Of a stretch of DNA of 64,000 bases, positions 21,610-32,117 are shown in pieces. Origin of the DNA: Hyphomicrobiales bacterium (lineage in GTDB: Bacteria; Pseudomonadota; Alphaproteobacteria; Rhizobiales; Aestuariivirgaceae); assembly GCA_016185245.1 (NCBI GenBank), contig JACPNZ010000018.1, positions 62,001 through 126,000 of the forward strand, read 5' to 3'. Under the pieces are notes generated by a model, which made no database searches, was not told where the DNA came from, and saw only the letters and a list, made by a program, of their open reading frames with translations. A program made the position numbers and the translations under genes. Within the stretch, counting starts at the first letter, position 1. Each line of letters starts with the position of its first letter.

Positions 21610-21896
21610 GACTTGCCCGTATCGGGGAATATGTCGGGCTCGGGCGGCGGCAACTCATTTTCCGTGCCCCATGATTCCATCCATCTAGTCATAGCCTCCT
21701 CGGAAATGAATACACCCTTGTCGGCCTCGGCGATCGCCGCCAGCATCTCCTCCCGGAAATAAGCCTTGGCATCGAGATAATCCTCAACCGCCTTCTGAAC
21801 GATGTAGCCGGCCGAACGATCTTCGATTTCCGCCTCCCGGTCGAGTCGGGCTTTGATCTCGGTATCCATGCGCATGGAAAAAGGTGTGGTAGCCAT
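21606..21896 (-). CDS. Ribbon-helix-helix antitoxin (CopG/ParD-like)
   Basis: A 96-residue protein. The first 45 residues (TPFSMRMDTEIKARLDREAE, then SAGYIVQKAVEDYLDAK) are a ribbon-helix-helix DNA-binding domain. The acidic C-terminus (ISEEAMTRWMESWGTENELP) is likely the toxin-neutralising tail. It is the first gene of the pair and overlaps the toxin start by 4 bases. A palindromic, repeat-containing operator candidate lies immediately upstream (21911-21943), fitting autoregulation by the complex. The pair interrupts the trpB-trpA junction. Confidence 0.83.
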   Translation of the reverse strand: MATTPFSMRMDTEIKARLDREAEIEDRSAGYIVQKAVEDYLDAKAYFREEMLAAIAEADKGVFISEEAMTRWMESWGTENELPPPEPDIFPDTGKS

Positions 21897-21910
21897 AACC
21901 TATACTCCTG

Positions 21911-21943
21911 TGCGCAATGTAATACAATGTATACACATGCGCA
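21911..21943 (-). promoter_or_regulatory. Operator/promoter candidate of the toxin-antitoxin pair
   Basis: An AT-rich 33-base stretch is bounded by TGCGCA on both sides. On the minus strand it contains GTATACATTG and TATTACATTG, i.e. TACATTG repeated at a 10-base step, one helical turn, as expected for paired ribbon-helix-helix dimers. It ends 14 bases before the antitoxin start, where it would overlap the -10 region. It fills most of the 50-base gap after trpB. Confidence 0.6.
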
Positions 21944-21946
21944 ATC

Positions 21947-23167
21947 CTACAATTTTACCCCCAGTATATCGGCTACTGTGAAGATGTCCTTGTCGCCGCG
22001 GCCGCACATGTTCATCACCATCAAATGGTCTTTGGGCTTGGTGGGCGCGAGTTTCATGACATAGGCGAGTGCGTGGGCCGGTTCGAGGGCGGGAATGATG
22101 CCCTCGAGCCGACAGCATAGCTGGAAGGCTTCGAGGGCCTCCTTGTCGGTGGCCGAGACATAGTTGACCCGGCCCATGTCGTGGAGCCAGGCGTGCTCGG
22201 GGCCGATGCCGGGATAGTCGAGGCCGGCCGAGATCGAATGCCCCTCGATGATCTGGCCGTCGTCGTCCATCAAGAGGTAGGTTCGGTTGCCGTGCAGGAT
22301 GCCCGGCCTGCCGCCGGTGATCGAGGCGGCATGTTTGGTCTTGGTGCGAAGTCCCAACCCCGCCGCCTCGACGCCATAGATTTCGACGTCCTTGTCATCG
22401 AGAAAGGGGTGGAACAGGCCCATGGCATTGGAGCCGCCGCCGATCGCCGCAACGAGCGAGTCGGGCAGCCGGCCCTCGCGTTTCAGCATCTGGGCCCTGG
22501 TCTCGCGGCCGATGACCGACTGGAAGTCGCGCACCATCTCCGGGTAAGGGTGCGGCCCCGCCACCGTGCCGATGCAGTAGAAGGTGTCCTCGACATTGGC
22601 GACCCAGTCGCGCAAGGCCTCATTGAGCGCGTCCTTCAAGGTGCGCGAGCCCGATAGCGCTGGCACCACTTCGGCGCCCAATAGCTTCATCCGGAAGACG
22701 TTGGGCTTCTGGCGGGCGATGTCGACCTCGCCCATGTAGACGATGCATTCGAGCCCGAAACGGGCGCAAGCCGTGGCGGTGGCCACGCCATGCTGGCCGG
22801 CACCGGTTTCGGCGATGATCCTCTTCTTGCCCATGCGGCGGGCGAGCAGGATTTGGCCCATGACGTTGTTGATCTTGTGGGCGCCGGTGTGATTGAGCTC
22901 GTCGCGCTTGAAATAGATTTTGGCGCCGCCGAGGTGCTCGGTGAGGCGCTCGGCGAAATAGAGCGGACTGGGGCGGCCGACATAATGCTCGAGGAAGTCG
23001 TCGAGTTCGGCCTGGAAGGTGGGGTCCGCCTTGGCGTCCTTGTAGGCCTGCTCGAGTTCGAGGATCAGCGGCATCAGGGTTTCGGCGACGAAGCGGCCGC
23101 CATAGATGCCGAACAACCCGTTCTCGTCGGGGCCGGTGCGGAAGGAATTGGGAGGGGTCACGTTCAT
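21947..23167 (-). CDS. trpB: Tryptophan synthase beta chain
   Basis: A 406-residue PLP enzyme that joins indole and serine to give tryptophan. The start [20 protein letters not shown] at 23167 gives the usual length. The PLP lysine is in [16 protein letters not shown] near residue 100, the active-site Glu in [13 protein letters not shown] near 122 and the phosphate-binding loop in GGGSNAMG near 245. It follows trpF by 25 bases. The usual next gene, trpA, is displaced by the toxin-antitoxin pair. Confidence 0.97.
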   Translation of the reverse strand: MNVTPPNSFRTGPDENGLFGIYGGRFVAETLMPLILELEQAYKDAKADPTFQAELDDFLEHYVGRPSPLYFAERLTEHLGGAKIYFKRDELNHTGAHKINNVMGQILLARRMGKKRIIAETGAGQHGVATATACARFGLECIVYMGEVDIARQKPNVFRMKLLGAEVVPALSGSRTLKDALNEALRDWVANVEDTFYCIGTVAGPHPYPEMVRDFQSVIGRETRAQMLKREGRLPDSLVAAIGGGSNAMGLFHPFLDDKDVEIYGVEAAGLGLRTKTKHAASITGGRPGILHGNRTYLLMDDDGQIIEGHSISAGLDYPGIGPEHAWLHDMGRVNYVSATDKEALEAFQLCCRLEGIIPALEPAHALAYVMKLAPTKPKDHLMVMNMCGRGDKDIFTVADILGVKL

Positions 23168-23192
23168 GGGCCGTCTCGCTTTCGGCCCCGTT

Positions 23193-23828
23193 CTAGCGGG
23201 CCGACTTGGCCGCCTCAATGAATTTCCGGATCAGCCTCACGTCCTTGACGCCGGGGGCGGATTCAACGCCGGAGGAAACATCGACCATGGGCGCGCCGGT
23301 CAGGCGGATGGCGTCGGCAACATTGCCGGGCGTCAGGCCGCCCGCCAGCATGAAGCGGCCGGTGCGGCCCGCCAGCAGGGTCCAGTCGAAGGCTCGGCCG
23401 GTGCCCCCGGGCAGATGACCCTCCGGCGCCCTGGCGTCGAAGAGCACGAAGGCGGCGATGCCGTCGAAGGCGGCGGCCATCGCAATATCGGCGGCATCCC
23501 CGACCCGGATCGCCTTGACGATGGGTTTCCCCGTCAGCGCCTTCATGGCGGCGATGCGTTCCGGGGGTTCGCTGCCATGGGCCTGGAAGGCATCGGGACG
23601 AACCTGGCGGGCGATGTTCAACAGGGTTGCATCATCGGCATCGACGACGAGGGCGATGATGTGGGCCCGGCCGCGGGCGATGTTGGCCAGCGCTACCGCC
23701 TTCTCCACCGAAACATTTCGCGGGCTTCTCTCATAGAACACCAGCCCGACCATGTCGGCTTTCGCCGCCAGGGCCGCCTCCATGGTTTCGGGCGTCGACA
23801 GCCCGCAGATTTTCACCTCAACGGCCAT
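23193..23828 (-). CDS. trpF: Phosphoribosylanthranilate isomerase
   Basis: An approximately 211-residue TIM barrel that isomerises phosphoribosylanthranilate in tryptophan synthesis. The start at 23828 gives [16 protein letters not shown], where KICGL carries the catalytic Cys; a start 12 bases upstream is also open. The catalytic Asp sits near residue 130 in FDWTLLAGR. The C-terminus [18 protein letters not shown] includes the phosphate-binding SSGVE motif. Its start overlaps the pyrF stop by 11 bases, so the two are translationally coupled. Confidence 0.95.
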   Translation of the reverse strand: MAVEVKICGLSTPETMEAALAAKADMVGLVFYERSPRNVSVEKAVALANIARGRAHIIALVVDADDATLLNIARQVRPDAFQAHGSEPPERIAAMKALTGKPIVKAIRVGDAADIAMAAAFDGIAAFVLFDARAPEGHLPGGTGRAFDWTLLAGRTGRFMLAGGLTPGNVADAIRLTGAPMVDVSSGVESAPGVKDVRLIRKFIEAAKSAR

Positions 23829-24522
23829 GGAGGCTCGCAAGGATCGCCTGGGCGGCGGCAGCGGGATCGGCAGCCTGGGTTATGGCGCGGCCGATCACCA
23901 GATAGTCGGCGCCGGCGGCGATCGCCGCGGCCGGGGTCGCCACCCGCTTCTGATCCTGGGTTGCGGCATCGGCCGGGCGGATGCCGGGAACCACCGTCAG
24001 GAAATCGCGCCCCAGCCCATGACGGATGCCCACGAGATCGTGGGGACTGCAGACGACACCGTCGAGCCCCGCCCGACAGGCGAGTTCGGCGAGCGAGCGG
24101 GCATGGTATTGGGTATCCTTCGAGGTCTCGAAGCCCGCCTGCCAGATGTCATCGTCCGACAGGCTGGTGAGGATGGTGACGGCGATCAGTTTGGCGCGGC
24201 CCGCAACCGCGTCGCGGGCCGCCTGCATCATGTCGAGGCCGCCGGTGGCATGGACGTTGACGATGGCCGGACGGGGGTCGAGTGCCATCAGCGCCGTCAT
24301 GGCGGAGGCAACCGTGTTGGGAATGTCGTGCAGCTTGAGATCGAGGAAGATCGGCAGACCTTCCGCCGCCACCGTCTCATAGCCCCGCGCCCCATGGGCA
24401 TAGAAGAACTCCATGCCGATCTTCATCAGTCCCACATGGGGCTTGAGGGCCTTGGCAAGTGCCGTGGCGCGGCCGAGATCGGCGGTATCGAGGGCGACAC
24501 AGATGGGGTTGCGGGCGGTCAT
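23818..24522 (-). CDS. pyrF: Orotidine 5'-phosphate decarboxylase
   Basis: A 234-residue TIM barrel that makes UMP from OMP. The start at 24522 (MTARNPICVALDTAD) is typical. The catalytic Asp-Lys-Asp network appears as IFLDLKLHDIPNTVA near residue 62, the PyrF signature. PGIRPADA and DYLVIGRAITQA near the C-terminus bind phosphate. It overlaps the upstream cyclodeaminase-like gene by 4 bases and trpF by 11. A pyrimidine gene between lapA and trpF is not the usual rhizobial order, in which lapA adjoins trpF. Confidence 0.95.
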   Translation of the reverse strand: MTARNPICVALDTADLGRATALAKALKPHVGLMKIGMEFFYAHGARGYETVAAEGLPIFLDLKLHDIPNTVASAMTALMALDPRPAIVNVHATGGLDMMQAARDAVAGRAKLIAVTILTSLSDDDIWQAGFETSKDTQYHARSLAELACRAGLDGVVCSPHDLVGIRHGLGRDFLTVVPGIRPADAATQDQKRVATPAAAIAAGADYLVIGRAITQAADPAAAAQAILASLHGR

Positions 24523-25442
24523 GCCGCCTTTTGGTACACCATGATGGCAGTGGCAAGGTCTTCGAGTGCGGTGCCGCAGGACTTGAACAGGGTGATTTCT
24601 TCGGCCGAGGCGCGACCCTTCGCTTTGCCCTGGCAAAGGTCGAAGAGATCGCCCTTCACCTGGGCGAAGTCGAACTTGCCCTCGTCGCGGGCCTGGATGA
24701 GATCGCCCGCTTCGGCCAGCGCGCCGTCGCGGGTGTCGACATAGACTGAGGCGCGGCGCACGGTTTCTCCGTCCACCTCGCGCATGTTCGGCGTGAAGGC
24801 ACCGGCGAGATCCACATGGGTCCCCGGCCTCAGCCATTCGCCCTTGACGATGGCCGTCGTCGAGGTGGTGACACAGCTGACGATGTCGGCATGGCGCACC
24901 GCCGCTTCGAGATCGGGCGTGGCCACCGTATCGACGCCGTCGGCGGCGAGTTCGGCGGCAAGCGCTTCGGCCTTCGCCATGGTGCGGGTGAAGATCGATA
25001 CCTTGCGGATCGGCCGCAGGCTGGCATGGGCGCGGACGAAATGGGCGCCGAGCGCCCCGGCCCCCACCAGGACGAGATGCGAGGCACCGGGCCTGGCCAG
25101 ATAGGAGGCCGCAAGGGCGGCGGCGGCGGCGGTGCGCCGTCTGGTCACTTCGGTGCCGTCCAGCATGGCGACGGTTTCGCCGGTGGAATTGTCGATCAAC
25201 AGATAGCTCGCCTGGATGGTGGGCAGACCCTGGGCCGGATTGTCGGGCTTGAACACCACTGTCTTGAGCCCGGTCCACTCTTTCGACCAGGCGGGCATCA
25301 AGAGCAGGGTGAGGTTATCGGCCACCTCGTGATGGTGGCGCACCGGGGTGGCGATCTCGGAACGGAAACCTTGCCGCAGGGCCTCGACGATATCGCGATA
25401 GGGTGCGAGGCGGGCGACCTCGGCGGCCGAAAGAATCTTCAC
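24519..25442 (-). CDS. Ornithine cyclodeaminase/mu-crystallin family protein
   Basis: A 307-residue NAD(P)-dependent protein of the OCD/mu-crystallin family, whose members include ornithine cyclodeaminase, alanine dehydrogenase and ketimine reductase. Features are KTVVFKPDNPAQGLPTIQASYLL near residue 60, [20 protein letters not shown] near 93 with the conserved Thr-Glu-x-R-R-T-A signature, and the dinucleotide motif VLVGAGALGAHFVRAH near 123. A catalytic Asp equivalent is in HVDLAGAFTPNMREVD. Substrate is uncertain. It overlaps pyrF and lapA by 4 bases each, so it belongs to the same transcript. Confidence 0.88.
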   Translation of the reverse strand: MKILSAAEVARLAPYRDIVEALRQGFRSEIATPVRHHHEVADNLTLLLMPAWSKEWTGLKTVVFKPDNPAQGLPTIQASYLLIDNSTGETVAMLDGTEVTRRRTAAAAALAASYLARPGASHLVLVGAGALGAHFVRAHASLRPIRKVSIFTRTMAKAEALAAELAADGVDTVATPDLEAAVRHADIVSCVTTSTTAIVKGEWLRPGTHVDLAGAFTPNMREVDGETVRRASVYVDTRDGALAEAGDLIQARDEGKFDFAQVKGDLFDLCQGKAKGRASAEEITLFKSCGTALEDLATAIMVYQKAA

Positions 25443-25783
25443 GAGGCCGCATCTCCGGCGGAAGCGACCGCCCGCGCCCGGGTCTCGCGCTTCAGCTTCT
25501 CATGCTCCTCATGGGCCCGGATCAGCTCGATCCGCGCCTGGCGGGCCGCCTTGCGGTGCTTGCCCTGAGAAATCCACGCGGCGATCCAACCGGCCAGCAA
25601 CCCCACGAAAATGCCGCAGAAGAACAACACCCATAGCGGCATGTTGATGAACGCCCGCGGGCCATCGCGCGACAGGGGATCGAAGGACACCACGACCCAC
25701 TGCCGGTTGGCGACCGCGAAGACGACGGCGAGAACGGCGACCGGCAGGCCGACGATCCAGTTGATAAACTTTCTGATGGTCAT
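25439..25783 (-). CDS. lapA: LapA family small membrane protein
   Basis: A 114-residue inner-membrane protein with two hydrophobic spans (FINWIVGLPVAVLAVVFAVA and MPLWVLFFCGIFVGLLAGWIAA) and a Lys/Arg/Glu-rich C-terminal helix. This is the LapA/YciS layout; in enterobacteria LapA with LapB adjusts LPS synthesis through LpxC degradation. NRQWVVVSFDPLS between the spans is the family motif. It lies 3 bases after ihfB, the usual ihfB-lapA order. Confidence 0.85.
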   Translation of the reverse strand: MTIRKFINWIVGLPVAVLAVVFAVANRQWVVVSFDPLSRDGPRAFINMPLWVLFFCGIFVGLLAGWIAAWISQGKHRKAARQARIELIRAHEEHEKLKRETRARAVASAGDAAS

Positions 25784-25786
25784 TGC

Positions 25787-26068
25787 CTATTTGGGGTTGA
25801 GCCGCTCGCGCAGTTCCTTGCCGGTCTTGAAATAGGGAACGCGCTTGGCGATCACCTCGACCGACGAGCCGGTGCGCGGATTGCGGCCGATGCGGGCGTT
25901 GCGCGACTTGACCGAGAAGGCGCCGAAACCGCGGAGTTCGACCCGGTCGCCCTGCTTCATGGCGGCGATCACCTCGTCGAGCACCACATTGACGATGCGC
26001 TCGAGGTCGCGGTGATAGAGGTGGGGATTCTTGTCGGCGATCTTCTGGACGAGCTCGGACTTGATCAT
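25787..26068 (-). CDS. ihfB: Integration host factor subunit beta
   Basis: A 93-residue DNA-bending protein that works as a heterodimer with IhfA. The start at 26068 ([21 protein letters not shown]) matches family length. The arm-tip region is [24 protein letters not shown], where the Pro in RNPRTG intercalates into DNA, followed by [17 protein letters not shown] at the C-terminus. It lies 26 bases after sppA and 3 before lapA on the same strand. Confidence 0.96.
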   Translation of the reverse strand: MIKSELVQKIADKNPHLYHRDLERIVNVVLDEVIAAMKQGDRVELRGFGAFSVKSRNARIGRNPRTGSSVEVIAKRVPYFKTGKELRERLNPK

Positions 26069-26094
26069 GGGCGTGCGGTCCTGCTTCGGTTGCG

Positions 26095-27033
26095 TCAAAG
26101 TTGAGGGTGCCAAAGCACGAGGAGACCGTCAAGCTTGGCGCGTTCGGCCTTGTCGCGCCAGCCCGCCAGCCCCACCGCCTGCAGCATCCGGTCGGCGATG
26201 GCGAAGCCAAGCCCGGTCGGATCGGTGCCCACCGGATTGGCCCAGTCGACGAGCTTCAGGCCGGGGGCGATCTTCCTTTCCTTCTCGAGCCAGGCTACCG
26301 CCTCGTCCTCGCCGCCGATTTCGTCGACGAGCTTGTCGGCGACCGCCTGGCGGCCGGTGTAGACGCGGCCGTCGGCCAGCACATCGACCCGGGCCGCCGG
26401 CAGCTTGCGGCGTTCGGCGACGAGGCCCTTGAACCAGGCGAAGCTGTCTTGAACCATCTCGTTGGAAACCGCGCGCACCTTGTCGGAGACCGGCTTGTAG
26501 GGCGAGGGCTCGGCCTTGAGCTCGCCCGACTTGATTTCCTCCATCTTGATGCCGAGCGTATCGAGCAGCCTGGAGATTTCCGGGAAGGAGAAGATGACGC
26601 CGATCGAGCCCGTTATGGTATTGCCGCGGGCCACGATGTGGTCGGCGGCGATCGCCGTGATATAGCCGCCTGACGCGGCCACCGTATCCATGACGGCGAC
26701 CACCGGCTTTTGCTTGGCGACCCGGCGTAGCTCCTCATAGAGCGCTTCCGAGCCGGCCGTGGTGCCGCCCGGACTGTCGATGCGAATGACCAGGGCCTGC
26801 ACCGCCGAGGTTTTCGCCACCTTGTCCAGGAGATCGAGGGTCGCCTGGTCGCCGGTGATCAGTCCGTCGATGCGGATGCGGGCGATGTGCTTTTCGTATT
26901 TGCTGAAGCCGCCGGGAGTCCAGGCAAGGGCGGCGATGGCCGCCACCGCCAGCAGGATTGCGAGCACGCGCCACACGGTGAGCTTACGCCGCATGCGGCG
27001 GCGATCGACGATCAGTTCGGCTTCGGTGGCCAT
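26095..27033 (-). CDS. sppA: Signal peptide peptidase SppA (family S49)
   Basis: A 312-residue inner-membrane protease that degrades cleaved signal peptides. A single N-terminal span ([18 protein letters not shown]) follows a basic segment. The short, single-domain SppA form is seen. The catalytic Ser is in [17 protein letters not shown] near residue 118 and the catalytic Lys in [12 protein letters not shown] near 170. [19 protein letters not shown] near 82 is the usual oxyanion-region motif. First gene of the run that continues with ihfB and lapA. Confidence 0.94.
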   Translation of the reverse strand: MATEAELIVDRRRMRRKLTVWRVLAILLAVAAIAALAWTPGGFSKYEKHIARIRIDGLITGDQATLDLLDKVAKTSAVQALVIRIDSPGGTTAGSEALYEELRRVAKQKPVVAVMDTVAASGGYITAIAADHIVARGNTITGSIGVIFSFPEISRLLDTLGIKMEEIKSGELKAEPSPYKPVSDKVRAVSNEMVQDSFAWFKGLVAERRKLPAARVDVLADGRVYTGRQAVADKLVDEIGGEDEAVAWLEKERKIAPGLKLVDWANPVGTDPTGLGFAIADRMLQAVGLAGWRDKAERAKLDGLLVLWHPQL

Positions 27034-27053
27034 GGGGACGCTCTACAATCATC

Positions 27054-27074
27054 CCTCCCCCGAAATGGGGGAGG
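27054..27074. terminator. Possible terminator hairpin after rpsA
   Basis: An 8-base-pair stem CCTCCCCC/GGGGGAGG with a 5-base loop lies 19 bases after the rpsA stop. It is GC-rich but has no T-run on either strand, so it could be a weak terminator or an RNA 3'-end protector. Confidence 0.4.
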
Positions 27075-27092
27075 AGACGCGGTTGCCGTGAC

Positions 27093-28808
27093 TTACTCGC
27101 TCTTGACTTCGGCGTCCTTGCGCTTGAGGGCCGCCCCCAAAATGTCGCCCAGCGAAGCGCCCGAGTCGGTGGAGCCGTACTGGGCCACCGCCTCGCGCTC
27201 GTCGGCGATCTCGAGGGCCTTGATCGAGACGTTCATTTTGCGCGCCTTGGTGTCGATGAGCGTCACCTTGGCGTCGAACTTCTCGCCCACGGCGAAGCGC
27301 TCGGTGCGCTGCTCGGAGCGGTCGCGGGCCAGATCGGCGCGCTTCACATAGGCCGTCATGTCGGAGTTGGCGACCCGCACCTCGAGGCCGTTCTCTTCGA
27401 CCTTGATCACTTCACAAGTGACCGTGTCGCCCTTCTTGATGCCGGCGACGGTACTGATCGGATCGCTGCCGAGCTGCTTGATGCCCAGAGAAATCCGCTC
27501 CTTCTCCTGGTCGACGTCGAGCACCTTGGCCTTCACCCGGTCGCCCTTTTTGAAGTCCTTGATCGCCTCTTCGCCGGGCCGCTTCCAGTCGATGTCGGAG
27601 AGATGCACCATGCCGTCGACATCGCCATCCAGCCCGACGAACAGACCGAACTCGGTGATGTTTTTGATCTCGCCCTCGACCGTCGCGCCATTGGGATACT
27701 TGCTATGGAAGGTCTCCCAGGGATTGCGCTGGGTCTGCTTGAGGCCGAGCGAAATGCGGCGCTTGGCCGGATCGATCTCGAGCACCTGCACATCGATTTC
27801 CTCGGTGGTCGAGAGAATCTTGCCGGGATGGACGTTCTTCTTGGTCCAGCTCATCTCAGAGACATGCACCAGGCCCTCGATGCCGTCTTCCAGTTCCACA
27901 AAGGCACCATAGTCGGTGATGTTGGTGACCCGGCCCTTGACCTTGGAACCGATCGGATAGCGCTCGGCCACCACTTCCCACGGATCCTTGTCGAGCTGCT
28001 TCATGCCGAGCGAGATGCGCTGGGTCTCGGGGTTGATGCGGATGATCTGCACCTTGACGGTCTGACCGACATGGAGGACGTCGGAAGGATGATTGACCCG
28101 CTTCCAGGCGATGTCGGTGACATGCAGCAGGCCGTCGATGCCGCCCAAATCGACAAACGCGCCGTAATCGGTGATGTTCTTAACCACGCCATCGACCACC
28201 TGGCCCTCGGCCAGATTCTGGACGAGTTCGGAGCGCTGCTCGGCCCGGGTTTCCTCCATGATGGCGCGGCGCGATACGACGATATTGCCGCGGCGGCGAT
28301 CCATCTTGAGAATCTGGAAGGGCTGGGTCACGTTCATCAGGGGGCCGACGTCACGGATCGGCCGCACATCGACTTGCGAACCCGGCAGGAAGGCCACGGC
28401 CCCGCCCAAATCGACGGTGAAGCCGCCCTTGACCCGGCCGAAGATCACCCCATCGACCCGCTCGTTCTTGGTCGAGGAGACTTCAAGCCTGGTCCAGGCT
28501 TCCTCGCGGCGGGCCTTGTCGCGCGACAGGACCGCTTCGCCCAAGGCGTTCTCGATGCGCTCGAGATAGACCTCGACGGTGTCGCCCGGCTTGAGCTCGG
28601 AGGCCTTGCCCGGCTGGGCGAATTCCTTGACCGCGATCTTGCCTTCGGTCTTGAGGCCGACATCGATGATGGCGAAATCGTTCTCGATCGAAACGACGCG
28701 GCCCTTGACCACCGAGCCTTCGGTGGCGGGATTGTCAACATAGCTTTCGGCCAGCAGGGCTTCGAAGTCTTCACGGGTGGGATTGAGGGAGACGGCGGAT
28801 TTCGCCAT
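27093..28808 (-). CDS. rpsA: 30S ribosomal protein S1
   Basis: A 571-residue RNA-binding protein with six S1 domains that recruits mRNA to the 30S subunit. Domain starts are visible as repeats of the type GxVxxIxxFGAFVxL: GRVVSIENDFAIIDVG near residue 35, GRVKGGFTVDLG near 125, GVVKNITDYGAFVDLG near 205, GRVTNITDYGAFVELE near 290, GEIKNITEFGLFVGLD near 375 and a last, more divergent copy near 465. The cmk-rpsA order is common, although here a 500-base gap with a small opposite-strand gene separates them. Confidence 0.97.
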   Translation of the reverse strand: MAKSAVSLNPTREDFEALLAESYVDNPATEGSVVKGRVVSIENDFAIIDVGLKTEGKIAVKEFAQPGKASELKPGDTVEVYLERIENALGEAVLSRDKARREEAWTRLEVSSTKNERVDGVIFGRVKGGFTVDLGGAVAFLPGSQVDVRPIRDVGPLMNVTQPFQILKMDRRRGNIVVSRRAIMEETRAEQRSELVQNLAEGQVVDGVVKNITDYGAFVDLGGIDGLLHVTDIAWKRVNHPSDVLHVGQTVKVQIIRINPETQRISLGMKQLDKDPWEVVAERYPIGSKVKGRVTNITDYGAFVELEDGIEGLVHVSEMSWTKKNVHPGKILSTTEEIDVQVLEIDPAKRRISLGLKQTQRNPWETFHSKYPNGATVEGEIKNITEFGLFVGLDGDVDGMVHLSDIDWKRPGEEAIKDFKKGDRVKAKVLDVDQEKERISLGIKQLGSDPISTVAGIKKGDTVTCEVIKVEENGLEVRVANSDMTAYVKRADLARDRSEQRTERFAVGEKFDAKVTLIDTKARKMNVSIKALEIADEREAVAQYGSTDSGASLGDILGAALKRKDAEVKSE

Positions 28809-29119
28809 GGCTGTGGTAGTCCTGTCTGAAATCGAGGCTGGCCCGGCGGCAAACCCGCTAGGACATCCCGCATGGCCCCGGAAACATTAATGGGGGCCCA
28901 AGCGGGCAAACCGCGACGGCGTTCCAGGACCCCGGGTGTCCACCCAGGCATGTGGGGCAAGAGGGTCCTGCAACAATTGGGCGCTCGTGACGAGGGCCCG
29001 GTTCACGTTCGCGCCCCGAAAGGTGCGGCCTGGAACGGCGGGCGGTATAGGCCAATCGGCGGACGGGAGCAAGGAAAAGGGGAGATTGAATTTCGCAGCC
29101 CCTTGGGTCAGGAAATGCC
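28809..29119. other. Intergenic region upstream of rpsA
   Basis: This 311-base gap should hold the rpsA promoter and leader. It is GC-rich. Short open frames on both strands cross it, but none has a ribosome site or recognisable sequence, so I call no gene here. S1 commonly controls its own message, so a structured leader is plausible; I could not define one by eye. Confidence 0.4.
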
Positions 29120-29310
29120 ATGCAGCTGATCGAACCGGGTCATCCCTTCTACAAGCCCCTGTGGCGGCGGCTCGCTATCGTGGCGGCCTGCGCCCTGTGG
29201 TTGGCCTTCGAGGTGTTCGTGAGCCGTGACAATTTGTTCATGCCGATCGCCGCGGCCCTCACCGCCTACACCGCCTGGGTGCTGCTGGCGAAATATCGCG
29301 CTCCGGAAGG

Positions 29311-29314
<4 letters not shown>
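29120..29314 (+). CDS. Small two-span membrane protein, uncharacterised
   Basis: A 64-residue protein of unknown function. It begins [20 protein letters not shown], then has two hydrophobic helices ([14 protein letters not shown] and [19 protein letters not shown]). Short proteins with a similar [13 protein letters not shown] start occur near cmk/rpsA-type loci in Rhizobiales, as far as I recall. GGTCAGGAA lies just before the ATG. It is convergent with cmk, sharing a 4-base stop overlap. Confidence 0.65.
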
Positions 29315-31283
<1,969 letters not shown>

Positions 31284-31378
31284 TCACGCGGGGTTTTCAT
31301 TGGCTTTTGACATTCCTTTCGGACCATGGCATGGAGCCGCCAATCATTACATTCCGACCGTTGTCGAAAGGATCAACC

Positions 31379-31807
31379 GTGGTCAAGGCTGAACTCGGAA
31401 CCAAACGCACGTGCCCGTCCTGTGCCGCCCGCTTCTACGACCTGATGAAGAACCCGATCGTCTGCCCCAAATGCGGCGTGAGCTTCGTCGCTGCCGCCAT
31501 CCTGCCGTCGAAGGGCGAACTGCCGCCGGCCGCCGCCGTGCCCCAGCCCAAGCCGCGGGTGCTGGAGCCCGAGGACGCCGAGGTGAGTGATGTCGAGCTG
31601 GTCAGCCTGGAGGACGCCGAGGCCCCCGATGCCGCCGAGGACGAGACCGGTACTATCGAGGATGTCGATCTGGGCGAAGAACCGGGCGAAGCCGCCGCCG
31701 AGGAGGACGATGCCTTCCTGGTGGTCGAGGAAGAAGAGGGCGACAATGTCACCGGGCTTCTCGACAGCGGCCCCGCCGGCGGCAAGGAAGAGGAAGAAGA
31801 GCCGTAG
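31379..31807 (+). CDS. TIGR02300 family zinc-ribbon protein with acidic tail
   Basis: A 142-residue protein of unknown function typical of alphaproteobacteria. I place the start at the GTG at 31379 (VVKAELGTKRTCPSC), preceded by GAAAGGA at good spacing; an upstream ATG at 31307 would overlap the aroA promoter region. Two CPxC knuckles (TCPSCAARFYD and VCPKCG) form a zinc ribbon in the first 40 residues. The remainder is Pro/Ala-rich and strongly acidic, ending in EEEEEP. It is divergent from aroA and followed by copy 2 of the hairpin repeat and tRNA-Ala. Confidence 0.82.
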   Translation: MVKAELGTKRTCPSCAARFYDLMKNPIVCPKCGVSFVAAAILPSKGELPPAAAVPQPKPRVLEPEDAEVSDVELVSLEDAEAPDAAEDETGTIEDVDLGEEPGEAAAEEDDAFLVVEEEEGDNVTGLLDSGPAGGKEEEEEP

Positions 31808-31916
31808 AGCATCATGCGCCAAAGTGTTATCACTTTGGCGATAACATGATGCTCCAGGATAGGGCCAACGATCACGTCTATGACTTTTGACGGTTCCGTC
31901 AAAAGTCATCGTGATC
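31808..31916. repeat. Double-hairpin intergenic palindrome, copy 2
   Basis: Two inverted repeats in tandem: 31808-31853 (ends AGCATCATG and CATGATGCT, core CCAAAGTG/CACTTTGG) and 31870-31916 (ends GATCACG and CGTGATC, core TGACTTTTGACGG/CCGTCAAAAGTCA). The end motifs match those of copy 1 at 1175-1284, but the hairpin order is reversed, as expected if the composite lies in the opposite orientation. It starts directly after the stop codon at 31807. Confidence 0.85.
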
Positions 31917-32002
31917 TAGGTTTTTGCGCTTGATTGTTGGTCGGGCCGGAACTAGGTTCCGCCCGCCTCGCCGCCCACAAGCGGCGCTGCGGATCGGTGT
32001 TC

Positions 32003-32078
<76 letters not shown>

Positions 32079-32117
32079 TCCGAAACTCGCCGGCAAATCG
32101 CACCTGGTTCACGCGGG

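Noticed and set aside
28872-29129. Small open frames in the gap before rpsA
   Set aside because: No ribosome site, no recognisable sequence and a composition typical of noncoding GC-rich DNA.
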